Below, piece after piece: positions 1 through 7,504 of a DNA stretch of 25,693 nt. Position 1 is the first letter of the stretch; every line of letters starts with the position of its first letter. The translations under genes were made by a program, and so were the position numbers. The notes under the pieces were generated by a model. The model ran no database searches. It was not told the DNA's origin and saw only the letters and a program-made list of their open reading frames with translations. Source of the DNA: an uncultured Alistipes sp. (GTDB lineage Bacteria; Bacteroidota; Bacteroidia; Bacteroidales; UBA932); NCBI GenBank assembly GCA_902388455.1, contig CABMPD010000025.1:1-25693 (forward strand). The letters are read 5' to 3'.

Positions 1-13
1 TAGCCGCCCTCGG

Positions 14-60
14 CTCTAGAGGGAGGGGCCCGCCGCGAAGCGGTGGGAGGGCCTGGTCCT
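14..60. repeat. G-rich dyad element downstream of atpK
   Basis: A short hairpin (arms CGCCGC at 31-36 and GCGGTG at 40-45, GAA loop) is flanked on both sides by GGGAGGG (21-27 and 45-51). A CTCTAGAG palindrome sits at 14-21. Read towards the minus strand, no T-run follows the hairpin, so it is not a standard intrinsic terminator for the ATPase operon. The symmetrical design resembles a dispersed extragenic palindrome or a G-quadruplex-forming element, but one copy cannot prove that. Confidence 0.4.
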
Positions 61-98
61 TTTGGAGGTTTTATTTGTGCCGTCCTAAGCGGAAACGT

Positions 99-560
99 CT
101 ACGGCAGAGCGAGGAACGCGCAGGCAAATGCCAGGATGGCGTAGAGCTCGGGGAACACGGCGAGAATCATGGTACGGGAGAACACATCGTGTCCGTTGGA
201 CATCTCGTTGATACCGTTGCTGACCAGACTGGCCTGCTTGATGGCGGACCACAGGCCTACGAAGCCGAGGGCCAGACCGGCAGCGGCCATTGCCAGACCC
301 TGGTTCATGGTGAGCACCTGAGAGGCGTCCTCCATGGCTCCCAGTCGGCTGAGCATGAGGAAGAATCCTGCGAATCCGTACAGTCCCTGAGTAGAAGGAA
401 GCACGCAGAGGAGCATGGATTTACCGAAGATTTCCGGTTTCTTCTTGAGGCCGGCGACGGTGGTGTTGCCGCCCATTGTCACGCCTATGGCACTGCCGAT
501 GCAGGACAATGTGAGCATCACTGCCATTCCGACGTAAGCTAAGATTAAAGGTGTTGACAT
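99..560 (-). CDS. atpK: V-type ATP synthase subunit K (membrane rotor ring)
   Basis: Proteolipid subunit (NtpK type, 153 aa) of the membrane rotor ring of a V/A-type rotary ATPase. It is a doubled hairpin with four hydrophobic helices (about 5-30, 47-72, 83-107, 128-152). The first hairpin carries LPSTQG (54-59) and the second carries FPELYA (136-141) with the ion-binding Glu138. L54, T57, Q58, Q109 and E138 have the same spacing as the Na+ ligands known for the Enterococcus hirae ring (L61, T64, Q65, Q110, E139). The ring is therefore inferred to carry Na+. It is the last gene of the operon, 15 bp after atpI. The 16-kDa length is normal for the duplicated form. Confidence 0.93.
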   Translation of the reverse strand: MSTPLILAYVGMAVMLTLSCIGSAIGVTMGGNTTVAGLKKKPEIFGKSMLLCVLPSTQGLYGFAGFFLMLSRLGAMEDASQVLTMNQGLAMAAAGLALGFVGLWSAIKQASLVSNGINEMSNGHDVFSRTMILAVFPELYAILAFACAFLALP

Positions 561-575
561 ACGATAAAATTGTTT

Positions 576-2426
576 TTATTTGTTATTACTATATGATTTC
601 AACGGTCTGTAGGCCCTGCCGCCTCCCTCGAAGCCCACATTCTTGTAGAACTCCACGAAGGTAAGACGGACCGGGTGTACGAATGCTCCGAGGCAGGACA
701 GTCCCATGACTGCCAGATGCCCGAATACGAGGAATATCACCGTGACCGGCCAGCCCACGTAGGGGATGCCCGAAAGGGTCATGGCTATCGAGTTGATCAC
801 CAGTGCGAGGATGCCGCCGGTCGTACCCAGTCCGAACAGACGGATGTACGAGAGCATGTCGCCGAAAATGCTGGTGATATCGTAGAGGGATACGATGCCC
901 TTGAGCGGACGCAGCAGGAAGAACTTGGCCGGCTTGCTGCAGAACAGCACCAGTATCAGTCCTCCGAAGACCAGAATCTGCGATACGATGTGCGGCAGAA
1001 GTTTGATCCCCATCTGCGAACCGGCGTAGGCGCATGCGGCCCACACGATCAGCAGGCTCCAGCCGACCTCGGTCAGCGCCTCGTCCCAGCGCCGCTTGGA
1101 GAAAGCGAATATCGCCTTGAGCATCCTGGCGAACACTATCTGGAACAGTCCGAAGATAATGGCGAACCAGAACATCTTCAGGTCCGAGAAGAACAGGGCC
1201 TTGATATTGTCCGGCATGGGCAGGATATCGGCCAGCTTCATGCCGAAGAACGTTCCGGAGAACAGCGGCAGGATGAGCGAGCCGACCCCGAGCCAGGCTA
1301 TCAGCTTGCCGTAGCCGCTGAACTTGGGCAGAGCTAAGGCCACCGCGATACCGGTGATGACTAATATCAGGCCGTATCCCATGTCTCCGAGGCAGAAGCC
1401 GAAGAAGAGCATGTAGAACGGAGCAAAATAAGGAGTCAGGTCCAGCTCGTCGTAGTTGGGCAGCTCGTAGAGGCCTCCGACGGGCTCAAAGAGACGGGCA
1501 AACCAGTTGTTGCGCAGTTTGATGGGCGGATTGTCCGCACCCTTGGCCGCCTCGGCCTGCCAGTAGACGGTGCAGGGCCCGTGCTCCAGGAACTCCTGCA
1601 CTGCGGCGTCGTCGGCAGTGGGAGCGAAGCCCTCCACCACGCTGATCGTCCCCTCGCCCTCGAGGAGGGAAGAGGTCCCGGCTAAATGCAGGTCCAGCGA
1701 GGCAAATGTCTTGTCGGCCAGTTCTGTAAGCTCAGATGAACGGGATGCGTATCCTATGGCCTCTGCCACCAGCCGGTCATTCTCTGAGCGGAGAGCCTGT
1801 ATCCTGGCCTGCACCTGCGAGGCAGGGCGGGGGGGCAGCTGGGTCTCTTCGGCGGCAGGGAGTCCGGCGGCGTCCATATCATCACCGGCAGCATCCGTCC
1901 GGGTCAGTACGACGAAGTAGATGTTCCCGTTGTCTCGGGCCAGCACCTGCAGGGGATACTGCTCTTCCCATGAGGGAGAGAACCGCTTGTCGCTGACACA
2001 GTAGAAATGCGGAGTAAGTCCGGCAGCCCGCAGTCTGTCCACATCCGAGGGAGAGAATTCTCCCCAGGGCAGGGCCTTCAGGTATTCTTTCTCCAAGGCA
2101 TCCAGCTCCGAGGCGATCTCTTCCCTGCGGGCCGCATTGCCCTCGAAGGCATTGAGAAGTTCCTCGGCGGACAGATTTGCAGCCGGAGGAATTGTGCTGT
2201 CCCAGGCGGATGCGGATGCCTCGCGGTGCTCCTTTGCCAGAGCATGCAGGGACGCTGCGGCAGCCCGGCACCTTCCGATGAGGGATGTCATCTCCCTCGA
2301 GGCCTCGTCGGTGCCGGTGAAGGAGCGGGTGATGTCCACCATCCCGAGTTCCTGCACCCCTGACAGAAACCGTTCCAGGTCCCCCGACAGGAGGATCATG
2401 GAGTATTTGGTCATTTTCGTTATCAT
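576..2426 (-). CDS. atpI: V-type ATP synthase subunit I (stator and ion channel)
   Basis: Subunit I (yeast subunit a homologue, 616 aa) links the peripheral stalk to the membrane and provides the ion half-channels beside the K ring. Residues 1 to about 330 form the cytoplasmic arm, with acidic and helical stretches near 95-115 and 200-240. Residues 333-590 hold about seven to eight membrane segments. DMLSYIRLFGLG (523-534) contains Arg529, matching the essential arginine that faces the rotor carboxylate. The conserved end HPVRLTFVEFYKN (584-596) followed by GFEGGG is intact. The ATG overlaps the stop of atpD as ATGA (2423-2426), which indicates translational coupling. The N-terminal arm is shorter and less conserved than in many homologues, as usual for bacterial forms. 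Confidence 0.93.
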   Translation of the reverse strand: MITKMTKYSMILLSGDLERFLSGVQELGMVDITRSFTGTDEASREMTSLIGRCRAAAASLHALAKEHREASASAWDSTIPPAANLSAEELLNAFEGNAARREEIASELDALEKEYLKALPWGEFSPSDVDRLRAAGLTPHFYCVSDKRFSPSWEEQYPLQVLARDNGNIYFVVLTRTDAAGDDMDAAGLPAAEETQLPPRPASQVQARIQALRSENDRLVAEAIGYASRSSELTELADKTFASLDLHLAGTSSLLEGEGTISVVEGFAPTADDAAVQEFLEHGPCTVYWQAEAAKGADNPPIKLRNNWFARLFEPVGGLYELPNYDELDLTPYFAPFYMLFFGFCLGDMGYGLILVITGIAVALALPKFSGYGKLIAWLGVGSLILPLFSGTFFGMKLADILPMPDNIKALFFSDLKMFWFAIIFGLFQIVFARMLKAIFAFSKRRWDEALTEVGWSLLIVWAACAYAGSQMGIKLLPHIVSQILVFGGLILVLFCSKPAKFFLLRPLKGIVSLYDITSIFGDMLSYIRLFGLGTTGGILALVINSIAMTLSGIPYVGWPVTVIFLVFGHLAVMGLSCLGAFVHPVRLTFVEFYKNVGFEGGGRAYRPLKSYSNNK

Positions 2427-3031
2427 AGTGCTTCCTCCTCTGCTTCTAGGTCGTGACGGTTCTTGACTATCTTCTGGGAGGCCTTGGAGAGGTTCTCCTC
2501 GTCCTCCAGGTAGCGCTTGATCTTGAGGATAGCCTCATTGTACCCTGGTATCTGCACCTTCTCGTACAGATTGACCTTCTGGGTGGTCTTCTTGCGGGAG
2601 AAGTCCAGGATGCGGCTCTTCTCGGAGCAGATCTCGGACTCTATCCCGAGACGGGCGAGGTCCTTGAGTATCTGCACTCCGTCGCTGTACCACAGGGGCT
2701 TCTGGAAGAGGTTGAATTCCCGGACATCGTAGATGACATCTTTGAGCTCGGGTATCCTCACCCCCGCGAACTTGGCCGTGACCAGCTCCACGTCCCGCAC
2801 CGAGATAAGCCCCGGCTCGAACTCGTTCCAGAGTCCTGACAGGTAGCTGTACCTCTCTAATGCGGCCGAGAGCTCCTCCAACAGCTCGTCCGAGCGCCTC
2901 TTGGCCTTCTTGACCTCTAAGCGCAGGGCCGCCTCCTTGTTCTTCAGGGTAGGCAGGGCCCGGGTGCGGATCTTCAGCTGCTTGCCCAGCTCGCCGAGCG
3001 ACGTTTTGTTATATTGGAATTTGATGGCCAT
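2423..3031 (-). CDS. atpD: V-type ATP synthase subunit D (central rotor shaft)
   Basis: Subunit D (202 aa) is the long helical hairpin that turns inside the A3B3 head and transmits rotation to the K ring. The sequence is almost wholly alpha-helical. An N-terminal basic and leucine-rich helix (about 10-60, with the LKNKEAALRLEVKKAKRRSD region at 29-48) and a C-terminal charged helix (about 155-200) can pair as a coiled coil, separated by a shorter middle part. The length is typical of the family. The gene lies 12 bp after atpB and overlaps atpI by 4 bp. In most V/A-ATPases subunit F sits on the shaft beside D, but no F gene follows here. Confidence 0.9.
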   Translation of the reverse strand: MAIKFQYNKTSLGELGKQLKIRTRALPTLKNKEAALRLEVKKAKRRSDELLEELSAALERYSYLSGLWNEFEPGLISVRDVELVTAKFAGVRIPELKDVIYDVREFNLFQKPLWYSDGVQILKDLARLGIESEICSEKSRILDFSRKKTTQKVNLYEKVQIPGYNEAILKIKRYLEDEENLSKASQKIVKNRHDLEAEEEAL

Positions 3032-3043
3032 GGCTCAGGTGTA

Positions 3044-4378
3044 TTAAGCGGCGGGTTCCGTAGCCTTCCAGTATTTCTCTATGAGTGCATCCTTGATACC
3101 TGTCTCCGCCTTGGTGAAATACTTGCCGAAGAGCTCCCATGCGGTGTCGAGCATCTCGTTGATGGGAATGTTGACGTCGATGGCCAGGAGCCGGGTGGAG
3201 TAGTCCTTGGCGAAGGCGAGGCAGCGGTTGTCGTAGTCGCTCAGGTCGAAGCCGTTCTCGAGCTTGGTCTTGGCGTTGGCGGCGTCGGCGTAGAGGCGGA
3301 CGGCTGTGTTCATCACCTGGTTGTGGTCCTCGCGGGTCTTCTTGCCGATAACCAGCTGTTTCAGACGGGACAGGGAGCGGAACGGGTCCACGATGACCTT
3401 GCCGGTGTCGCTGTCCTGACGCAGGAAGAGCTGTCCCTCGGTGATGTATCCGGTGTTGTCGGGTATGGCGTGGGTGATGTCCCCGTCGTTGAGGGTGGTC
3501 ACGGCTATGATGGTGATGGAGCCTCCGGCGGGCAGCTGCACGGCCTTCTCGTATATCTTGGCCAGGTCCGAGTACAATGATCCGGGCATCGAGTCCTTCG
3601 ACGGTATCTGGTCCATACGGTTGGATACGATCGACAGTGCATCGGCATACAGGGTCATGTCAGTCAGCAGCACGAGGACCTTCTCATTCTTGTCCACGGC
3701 AAAATACTCGGCGGCCGTCAGGGCCATGTCCGGTATCAGCAGACGCTCCACGGGGGGCTGCTCGGTAGTATTGACGAAGCTGATGATCTTGTTCAGGGCT
3801 CCGGCATTCTCGAACATGTTCTTGAAATACAGGTAGTCGTCGTTCGAGAGACCCATGCCGCCGAGGATGATCTTGTCCACATCGGCGCGGAGGGCCACCA
3901 TGGCCATGACCTGGTTGTAAGGCTGGTCCGGGTCGGCGAAGAAAGGTATCTTCTGCCCCGATACGAGGGTATTGTTCAGGTCAATGCCGGCGATACCGGT
4001 GGGAATCAGCTGCGAGGGCTGCTTCCTCTTGTAGGGGTTGACCGACGGGCCTCCGATGTAGCGGCGCTCTCCCTCGACCTCCGGGCCTCCGTCGATAGGG
4101 TGGCCGTAGGCATCGAAAAAGCGTCCTGCCAGCTCGTCGCTGACGTTGAGGGCGGGCGGCTCGCCGAAGAATGTCACCTCGGCGTCGGTCGGGATGCCCT
4201 CGGTGCCCTCATAGACCTGGAGGGTGACCAGGTCGTCCTTGATCTTCACCACCTGGGCCAAACGTCCGGCCACTGTGGCTAACTCGTCGTTGGAGACTCC
4301 CTGTGCCCTGAGCGACACGGTCGCTTTGGTGATGGCCTCGAGCTGAGTGTATATCCTTTGAAATGCTTTATTTGTCAT
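3044..4378 (-). CDS. atpB: V-type ATP synthase subunit B (regulatory nucleotide-binding)
   Basis: Non-catalytic B subunit (444 aa) that alternates with A in the A3B3 head. The stretch that aligns with the P-loop is degenerate: SGQKIPFFADPDQPYNQ (140-156) has no GxxGxGKT. This is the normal state of B subunits and separates it from A. Other family landmarks are the N-terminal beta-barrel (1-75), GxGIDLNNTLVSGQ (about 130-141), the switch-region sequence LLTDMT, and the dense DQIPSKDSMPGSLYSDLAKIYEKA region. The start codon lies inside the end of atpA (11-bp overlap), so the two head subunits are probably coupled in translation. Length and domain order are normal. Confidence 0.95.
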   Translation of the reverse strand: MTNKAFQRIYTQLEAITKATVSLRAQGVSNDELATVAGRLAQVVKIKDDLVTLQVYEGTEGIPTDAEVTFFGEPPALNVSDELAGRFFDAYGHPIDGGPEVEGERRYIGGPSVNPYKRKQPSQLIPTGIAGIDLNNTLVSGQKIPFFADPDQPYNQVMAMVALRADVDKIILGGMGLSNDDYLYFKNMFENAGALNKIISFVNTTEQPPVERLLIPDMALTAAEYFAVDKNEKVLVLLTDMTLYADALSIVSNRMDQIPSKDSMPGSLYSDLAKIYEKAVQLPAGGSITIIAVTTLNDGDITHAIPDNTGYITEGQLFLRQDSDTGKVIVDPFRSLSRLKQLVIGKKTREDHNQVMNTAVRLYADAANAKTKLENGFDLSDYDNRCLAFAKDYSTRLLAIDVNIPINEMLDTAWELFGKYFTKAETGIKDALIEKYWKATEPAA

Positions 4379-6131
4379 GGCTGATGTATTTGTTGATCTG
4401 TTCGAGGTATCTGTTGAAATCGTCGCTGCGGAACTCCGAGTAGTTCATCTGGCGGAAGAGGTTGATCACCTCCTTGTACCAGGTGGAGCATTCTTCGAAG
4501 GTCTCGAAGTCATGCTCTGCGTGGCATACGTCTAAGACCTTCTCTAACATGAACTCCTGCCTCTCGAGGGGAGTGGAGGCGTCTATGCGGTCAAATGCAT
4601 CCTGCTGCAGGATGATGTAGTCGATCAGCTCCGACTTCCAGTAGCGCTCGTGGTAGCTGACGGGCACTCCGTCGTCTCCGAGGATGTTGATCTGCTCGAA
4701 GGCTTCCTTTCCTCTGAGCACTAAGTTCTTGGCCTCGAGGACCATGTCTACCCATCTGGGGGAGATTTTCTCCTTGAGGAAGGTGACGATTTCGGGATAT
4801 TCGAGGTATTTCGAATAGGAGTCTATGGGGTCTACGGCGGGGTAGCGCTTCTTGTCGGCGCGGTTCTGCGAGAGGGCGTAGAAGCAGCGGGCAGCCTTCT
4901 TGGTGGACTCGGTCACGGGCTCCTTGAGGTTACCTCCGGCGGGGGACACGGTGCCGATGAATGTTACGGAGCCGGTCTGTCCGTTGTTGAGTACTATGGC
5001 TCCGGCGCGGGCGTAGAAGTTGGATATGATGGACGAGAGGTCCACGGGGAAGGCGTCGGCTCCGGGCAGCTCCTCCATACGGTTGCTCATTTCCCTGAGG
5101 GCCTGAGCCCAGCGGGAGGTGGAGTCGGCCAGCAGGAGGACCTTGAGGCCCATGGCCCTGTAGTACTCGCAGATGGTCATGGCGGTGTAGACGGATGCCT
5201 CTCGGGCGGCTAGGGGCATGTTGGAGGTGTTGCAGACGATGGTGGTCCTCTCCATCAGGGAGCGTCCGGTGCGGGGGTCGACTAACTCGGGGAACTCGGT
5301 GAATATCTCCACCACCTCGTTGGCCCTCTCTCCGCAGGCCGCCATCACTATCACATCAGCCTCGCCCTGCTTGGCTATAGCGTGCTGGAGCACTGTCTTT
5401 CCGCATCCGAAAGGCCCGGGGATGAATCCGGTACCGCCCTCCGCGATGGGGTTGAAGGTGTCGATGCACCTTACTCCGGTCTCCATGATGCGCCAGGGAC
5501 GGGGTTTCTCCCTGTAGGCGGTGATGGCCACCTTGACAGGCCATTTCTGAATCATGGTTACGGGATGCTCGTCTCCGGCGGCGTCGGTCAGTACGGCGAT
5601 GGTGTCGCTGGCCTTGTATGAGCCGGCGGGGACGATGGATTTTACTTTATAGGTGTCCTTGAATGAGAACGGCACCATGATCTTGTGGGGCAGCCAGCCT
5701 TCCTTGACCTCTCCCAGCCAGTCGGCGGCGCGGACCTCGTCTCCGGGTGCCGCCAGCGGGGTGAAGTTCCACTCACGGTTCACGTCGATAGGGGCGGTGT
5801 ACTCTCCGCGTTTGAGGAAGACTCCCTCCATGGTGGCGAGGTTGTTCTGCAGGCCGTCGAAGTTGCTCGACAGCAGGCCGGGACCGAGAGTAGCCTCAAG
5901 CATGTGCCCCTGGAACTCGGCCTTGTCCCCGCACCTTAGTCCGCGGGTGCTCTCGTAGACCTGCACCGATGCCCTGCGTCCGGTCACCTTGATGACCTCG
6001 GCCATGAGCCTCGCATCTCCGAGCGAGATGTAGCAGATCTCGTTCTGCGAGACAGGTCCGTCGACTTCCACGGTAACTAAGTTGGAGATGATGCCCGTTA
6101 CTTTACCTGTTGTTTGTCTGATAGGATCCAT
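4368..6131 (-). CDS. atpA: V-type ATP synthase subunit A (catalytic)
   Basis: Catalytic subunit (587 aa) that hydrolyses or makes ATP in the A3B3 head. Residues 1-70 form the beta-barrel. About 110-190 is the non-homologous insertion that marks V/A-type A subunits. The P-loop is GPFGCGKT (239-246), followed by GERANEV (267-273) with the catalytic glutamate and LLADSTSRWAQALRE (333-347). The C-terminal helical domain (about 440-587) is complete. The P-loop form GPFGCGKT fits V/A-type rather than F-type enzymes. It overlaps atpB by 11 bp and follows the DUF2764 gene after 20 bp. It may work as a synthase or as a pump; sequence alone does not decide. Confidence 0.96.
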   Translation of the reverse strand: MDPIRQTTGKVTGIISNLVTVEVDGPVSQNEICYISLGDARLMAEVIKVTGRRASVQVYESTRGLRCGDKAEFQGHMLEATLGPGLLSSNFDGLQNNLATMEGVFLKRGEYTAPIDVNREWNFTPLAAPGDEVRAADWLGEVKEGWLPHKIMVPFSFKDTYKVKSIVPAGSYKASDTIAVLTDAAGDEHPVTMIQKWPVKVAITAYREKPRPWRIMETGVRCIDTFNPIAEGGTGFIPGPFGCGKTVLQHAIAKQGEADVIVMAACGERANEVVEIFTEFPELVDPRTGRSLMERTTIVCNTSNMPLAAREASVYTAMTICEYYRAMGLKVLLLADSTSRWAQALREMSNRMEELPGADAFPVDLSSIISNFYARAGAIVLNNGQTGSVTFIGTVSPAGGNLKEPVTESTKKAARCFYALSQNRADKKRYPAVDPIDSYSKYLEYPEIVTFLKEKISPRWVDMVLEAKNLVLRGKEAFEQINILGDDGVPVSYHERYWKSELIDYIILQQDAFDRIDASTPLERQEFMLEKVLDVCHAEHDFETFEECSTWYKEVINLFRQMNYSEFRSDDFNRYLEQINKYISHDK

Positions 6132-6151
6132 ATATTTTGATATTTATTGTC

Positions 6152-6742
6152 TTAGTTGAAATCAATGCCTTTGAATGTGCCCCTGACCTCGTCCACGTAG
6201 CGGCGGAAGAGCTCCGCGCCTTTCTCCCGGTCGAGCGAGCTCCAGCGGCCCACGATCATCCCCTTGGCCAGAAAGCCCAGGATGACGTCCATGTCGAAGT
6301 AATGGAATGTGGTCATCTCCGTGATGCGGTCCCAGCGATACCGGTCCAGCATGTGCTCTCTCTCGAAAAGATCCGGATGCTGGAATATCTGCAGCAGGGC
6401 AGGGTAGTCCTCCCCGGCGCTTTCAGTCTCTCCTACGGAGTATTTTTCGGGGTCAATGCCCTCCTTCCCGGCCAGATACCTGGTCTGCGAGTTGCGGATC
6501 TTGCGGTCCAGTTCGTACCAGGAGCGGATGAATGTGTTTTTCTGCCGGGCGGCGGCCCTGTAGAGATGCCTGCTCAGGTGCGAGGTGTCGGCTCCGAACT
6601 CGAGCCAGTCCACTGCGCGGCGGTCCTTTGCGCAGAGCTGCTCCTTTATGGAATCTGCCAGCTCCCGGTATGAGAACTGACCGGAGGTGAAGTCAGGCAG
6701 CAGGTCGGGCAGGCCGGCTATGATATAATGGTAGTTGTTCAT
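6152..6742 (-). CDS. DUF2764 family protein in V-ATPase operon
   Basis: A 196-aa soluble protein that opens with NNYHYIIAGLPDLLPDF, which I recognise as the DUF2764 family. It has no signal peptide or membrane segment. It is rich in aromatic and charged residues with predicted long helices. It lies 18 bp after atpE and 20 bp before atpA, which is the slot of subunit C (yeast d) in operons such as that of Enterococcus hirae. From memory, chlamydial V-ATPase operons also carry an uncharacterised gene here. Subunit C normally has about 330 residues, so this would be a short or divergent replacement. A role as a socket between the central shaft and the K ring is inference from position only. Confidence 0.75.
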   Translation of the reverse strand: MNNYHYIIAGLPDLLPDFTSGQFSYRELADSIKEQLCAKDRRAVDWLEFGADTSHLSRHLYRAAARQKNTFIRSWYELDRKIRNSQTRYLAGKEGIDPEKYSVGETESAGEDYPALLQIFQHPDLFEREHMLDRYRWDRITEMTTFHYFDMDVILGFLAKGMIVGRWSSLDREKGAELFRRYVDEVRGTFKGIDFN

Positions 6743-6760
6743 CTTCCACCGGTCTACGGG

Positions 6761-7372
6761 TTAGCCGAACAGGAGCTTGCGGGTGGCCGGGCGGAGGTAT
6801 TCGGTGAGAATACTCTCGAAGTCTCCCTCTGCGAAGCTGATCATGTAGCCTCCGTCGCGGGGGCCAATCCTGAAGCCTCCGGCTATCTGGCGGGTGAAGC
6901 TGACGCTCACTCCCTCTCCCATCACGGCTGCGGCTTTCTTCTCGAACCATGCTCCGAGTTCTTTCTGCAGTGAGGCGGGGAGCACGACGTCCAGTCCGGC
7001 GGGCACGGGATCTGCGGCGTTGAATGCCTTGGCTATGGTGACGAGAAGGGTCTTGATGAGTTCGGGATCCTCTAGGTTCTGCTTGACGCCGGCTGATACG
7101 GCCTTGGTGATGACGATGTTCTCGATCTGCTGGCGGATGGCGGAGATGGTCTGGGACGAGGCCATCCGGATATCGCCCTCCACGCGGGTGCGCAGTTCCT
7201 CGGCCTCCTTGCGGGCGGCTTCGAGTATCCTGTCGGCTTCCTTGCGGGCTTCTGAGATTATCTGTTCTGATTCTTTTGCTGCGGCGGCCTTGAGAGCCTC
7301 GGCCTCCTGTTTTCCTTTTGAAAGTCCCTCGTTGTAGAGCTTGTCGGTGAGTTCTTGCAGCTTGTTGTCCAT
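6761..7372 (-). CDS. atpE: V-type ATP synthase subunit E (peripheral stalk)
   Basis: Peripheral stalk subunit E (203 aa), which holds the A3B3 head still against subunit I. Residues about 1-90 form a continuous charged helix rich in Ala, Glu and Lys, typical of the stalk coiled coil. The C-terminal part (about 100-203) is the globular domain that grips the head, ending in a YLRPATRKLLF segment. It is the first gene of the ATPase operon. The usual stalk partner (subunit G/H, about 100 aa) is not visible in this operon, so it is encoded elsewhere, replaced, or too divergent to see. Confidence 0.88.
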   Translation of the reverse strand: MDNKLQELTDKLYNEGLSKGKQEAEALKAAAAKESEQIISEARKEADRILEAARKEAEELRTRVEGDIRMASSQTISAIRQQIENIVITKAVSAGVKQNLEDPELIKTLLVTIAKAFNAADPVPAGLDVVLPASLQKELGAWFEKKAAAVMGEGVSVSFTRQIAGGFRIGPRDGGYMISFAEGDFESILTEYLRPATRKLLFG

Positions 7373-7399
7373 ATCGGGTGCTTTGTTTTAAAATTCTTT

Positions 7400-7433
7400 C
7401 AAAGTTAGTAAATCTTTCGAATATTCAGTGCAA
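7400..7433 (-). promoter_or_regulatory. Candidate promoter of the V-ATPase operon
   Basis: On the minus strand TAACTTTG (plus 7400-7407) matches the Bacteroidota -7 consensus TAnnTTTG exactly. A TTG lies upstream (plus 7431-7433), but 23 bp away, longer than the usual 19 or so, so the -33 part is weak. The start codon of atpE is about 27 bp downstream of the -7 box, and a terminator lies just upstream. Position and box make this the likely operon promoter. Confidence 0.6.
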
Positions 7434-7440
7434 AAAAACG

Positions 7441-7474
7441 AAATAAAAAAAGTGCCGCTCATCGGGCGGCACTT
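7441..7474 (-). terminator. Intrinsic terminator after the decarboxylase operon
   Basis: Read on the minus strand, AAGTGCCGC (plus 7466-7474) pairs perfectly with GCGGCACTT (plus 7450-7458) around a 7-nt loop and runs straight into a T-rich tract (plus 7441-7451). It lies 31 bp after the stop of mmdB and separates the Na+ decarboxylase operon from the V-ATPase operon. Confidence 0.88.
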
Positions 7475-7504
7475 CAGTAAATATTAAAATCCTGTCAGTC
7501 CTTC

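Noticed and set aside
1..98. Intrinsic terminator for the V-ATPase operon
   Set aside because: A GC-rich hairpin is present, but in the minus-strand direction it is followed by C-rich sequence, not a T-run.
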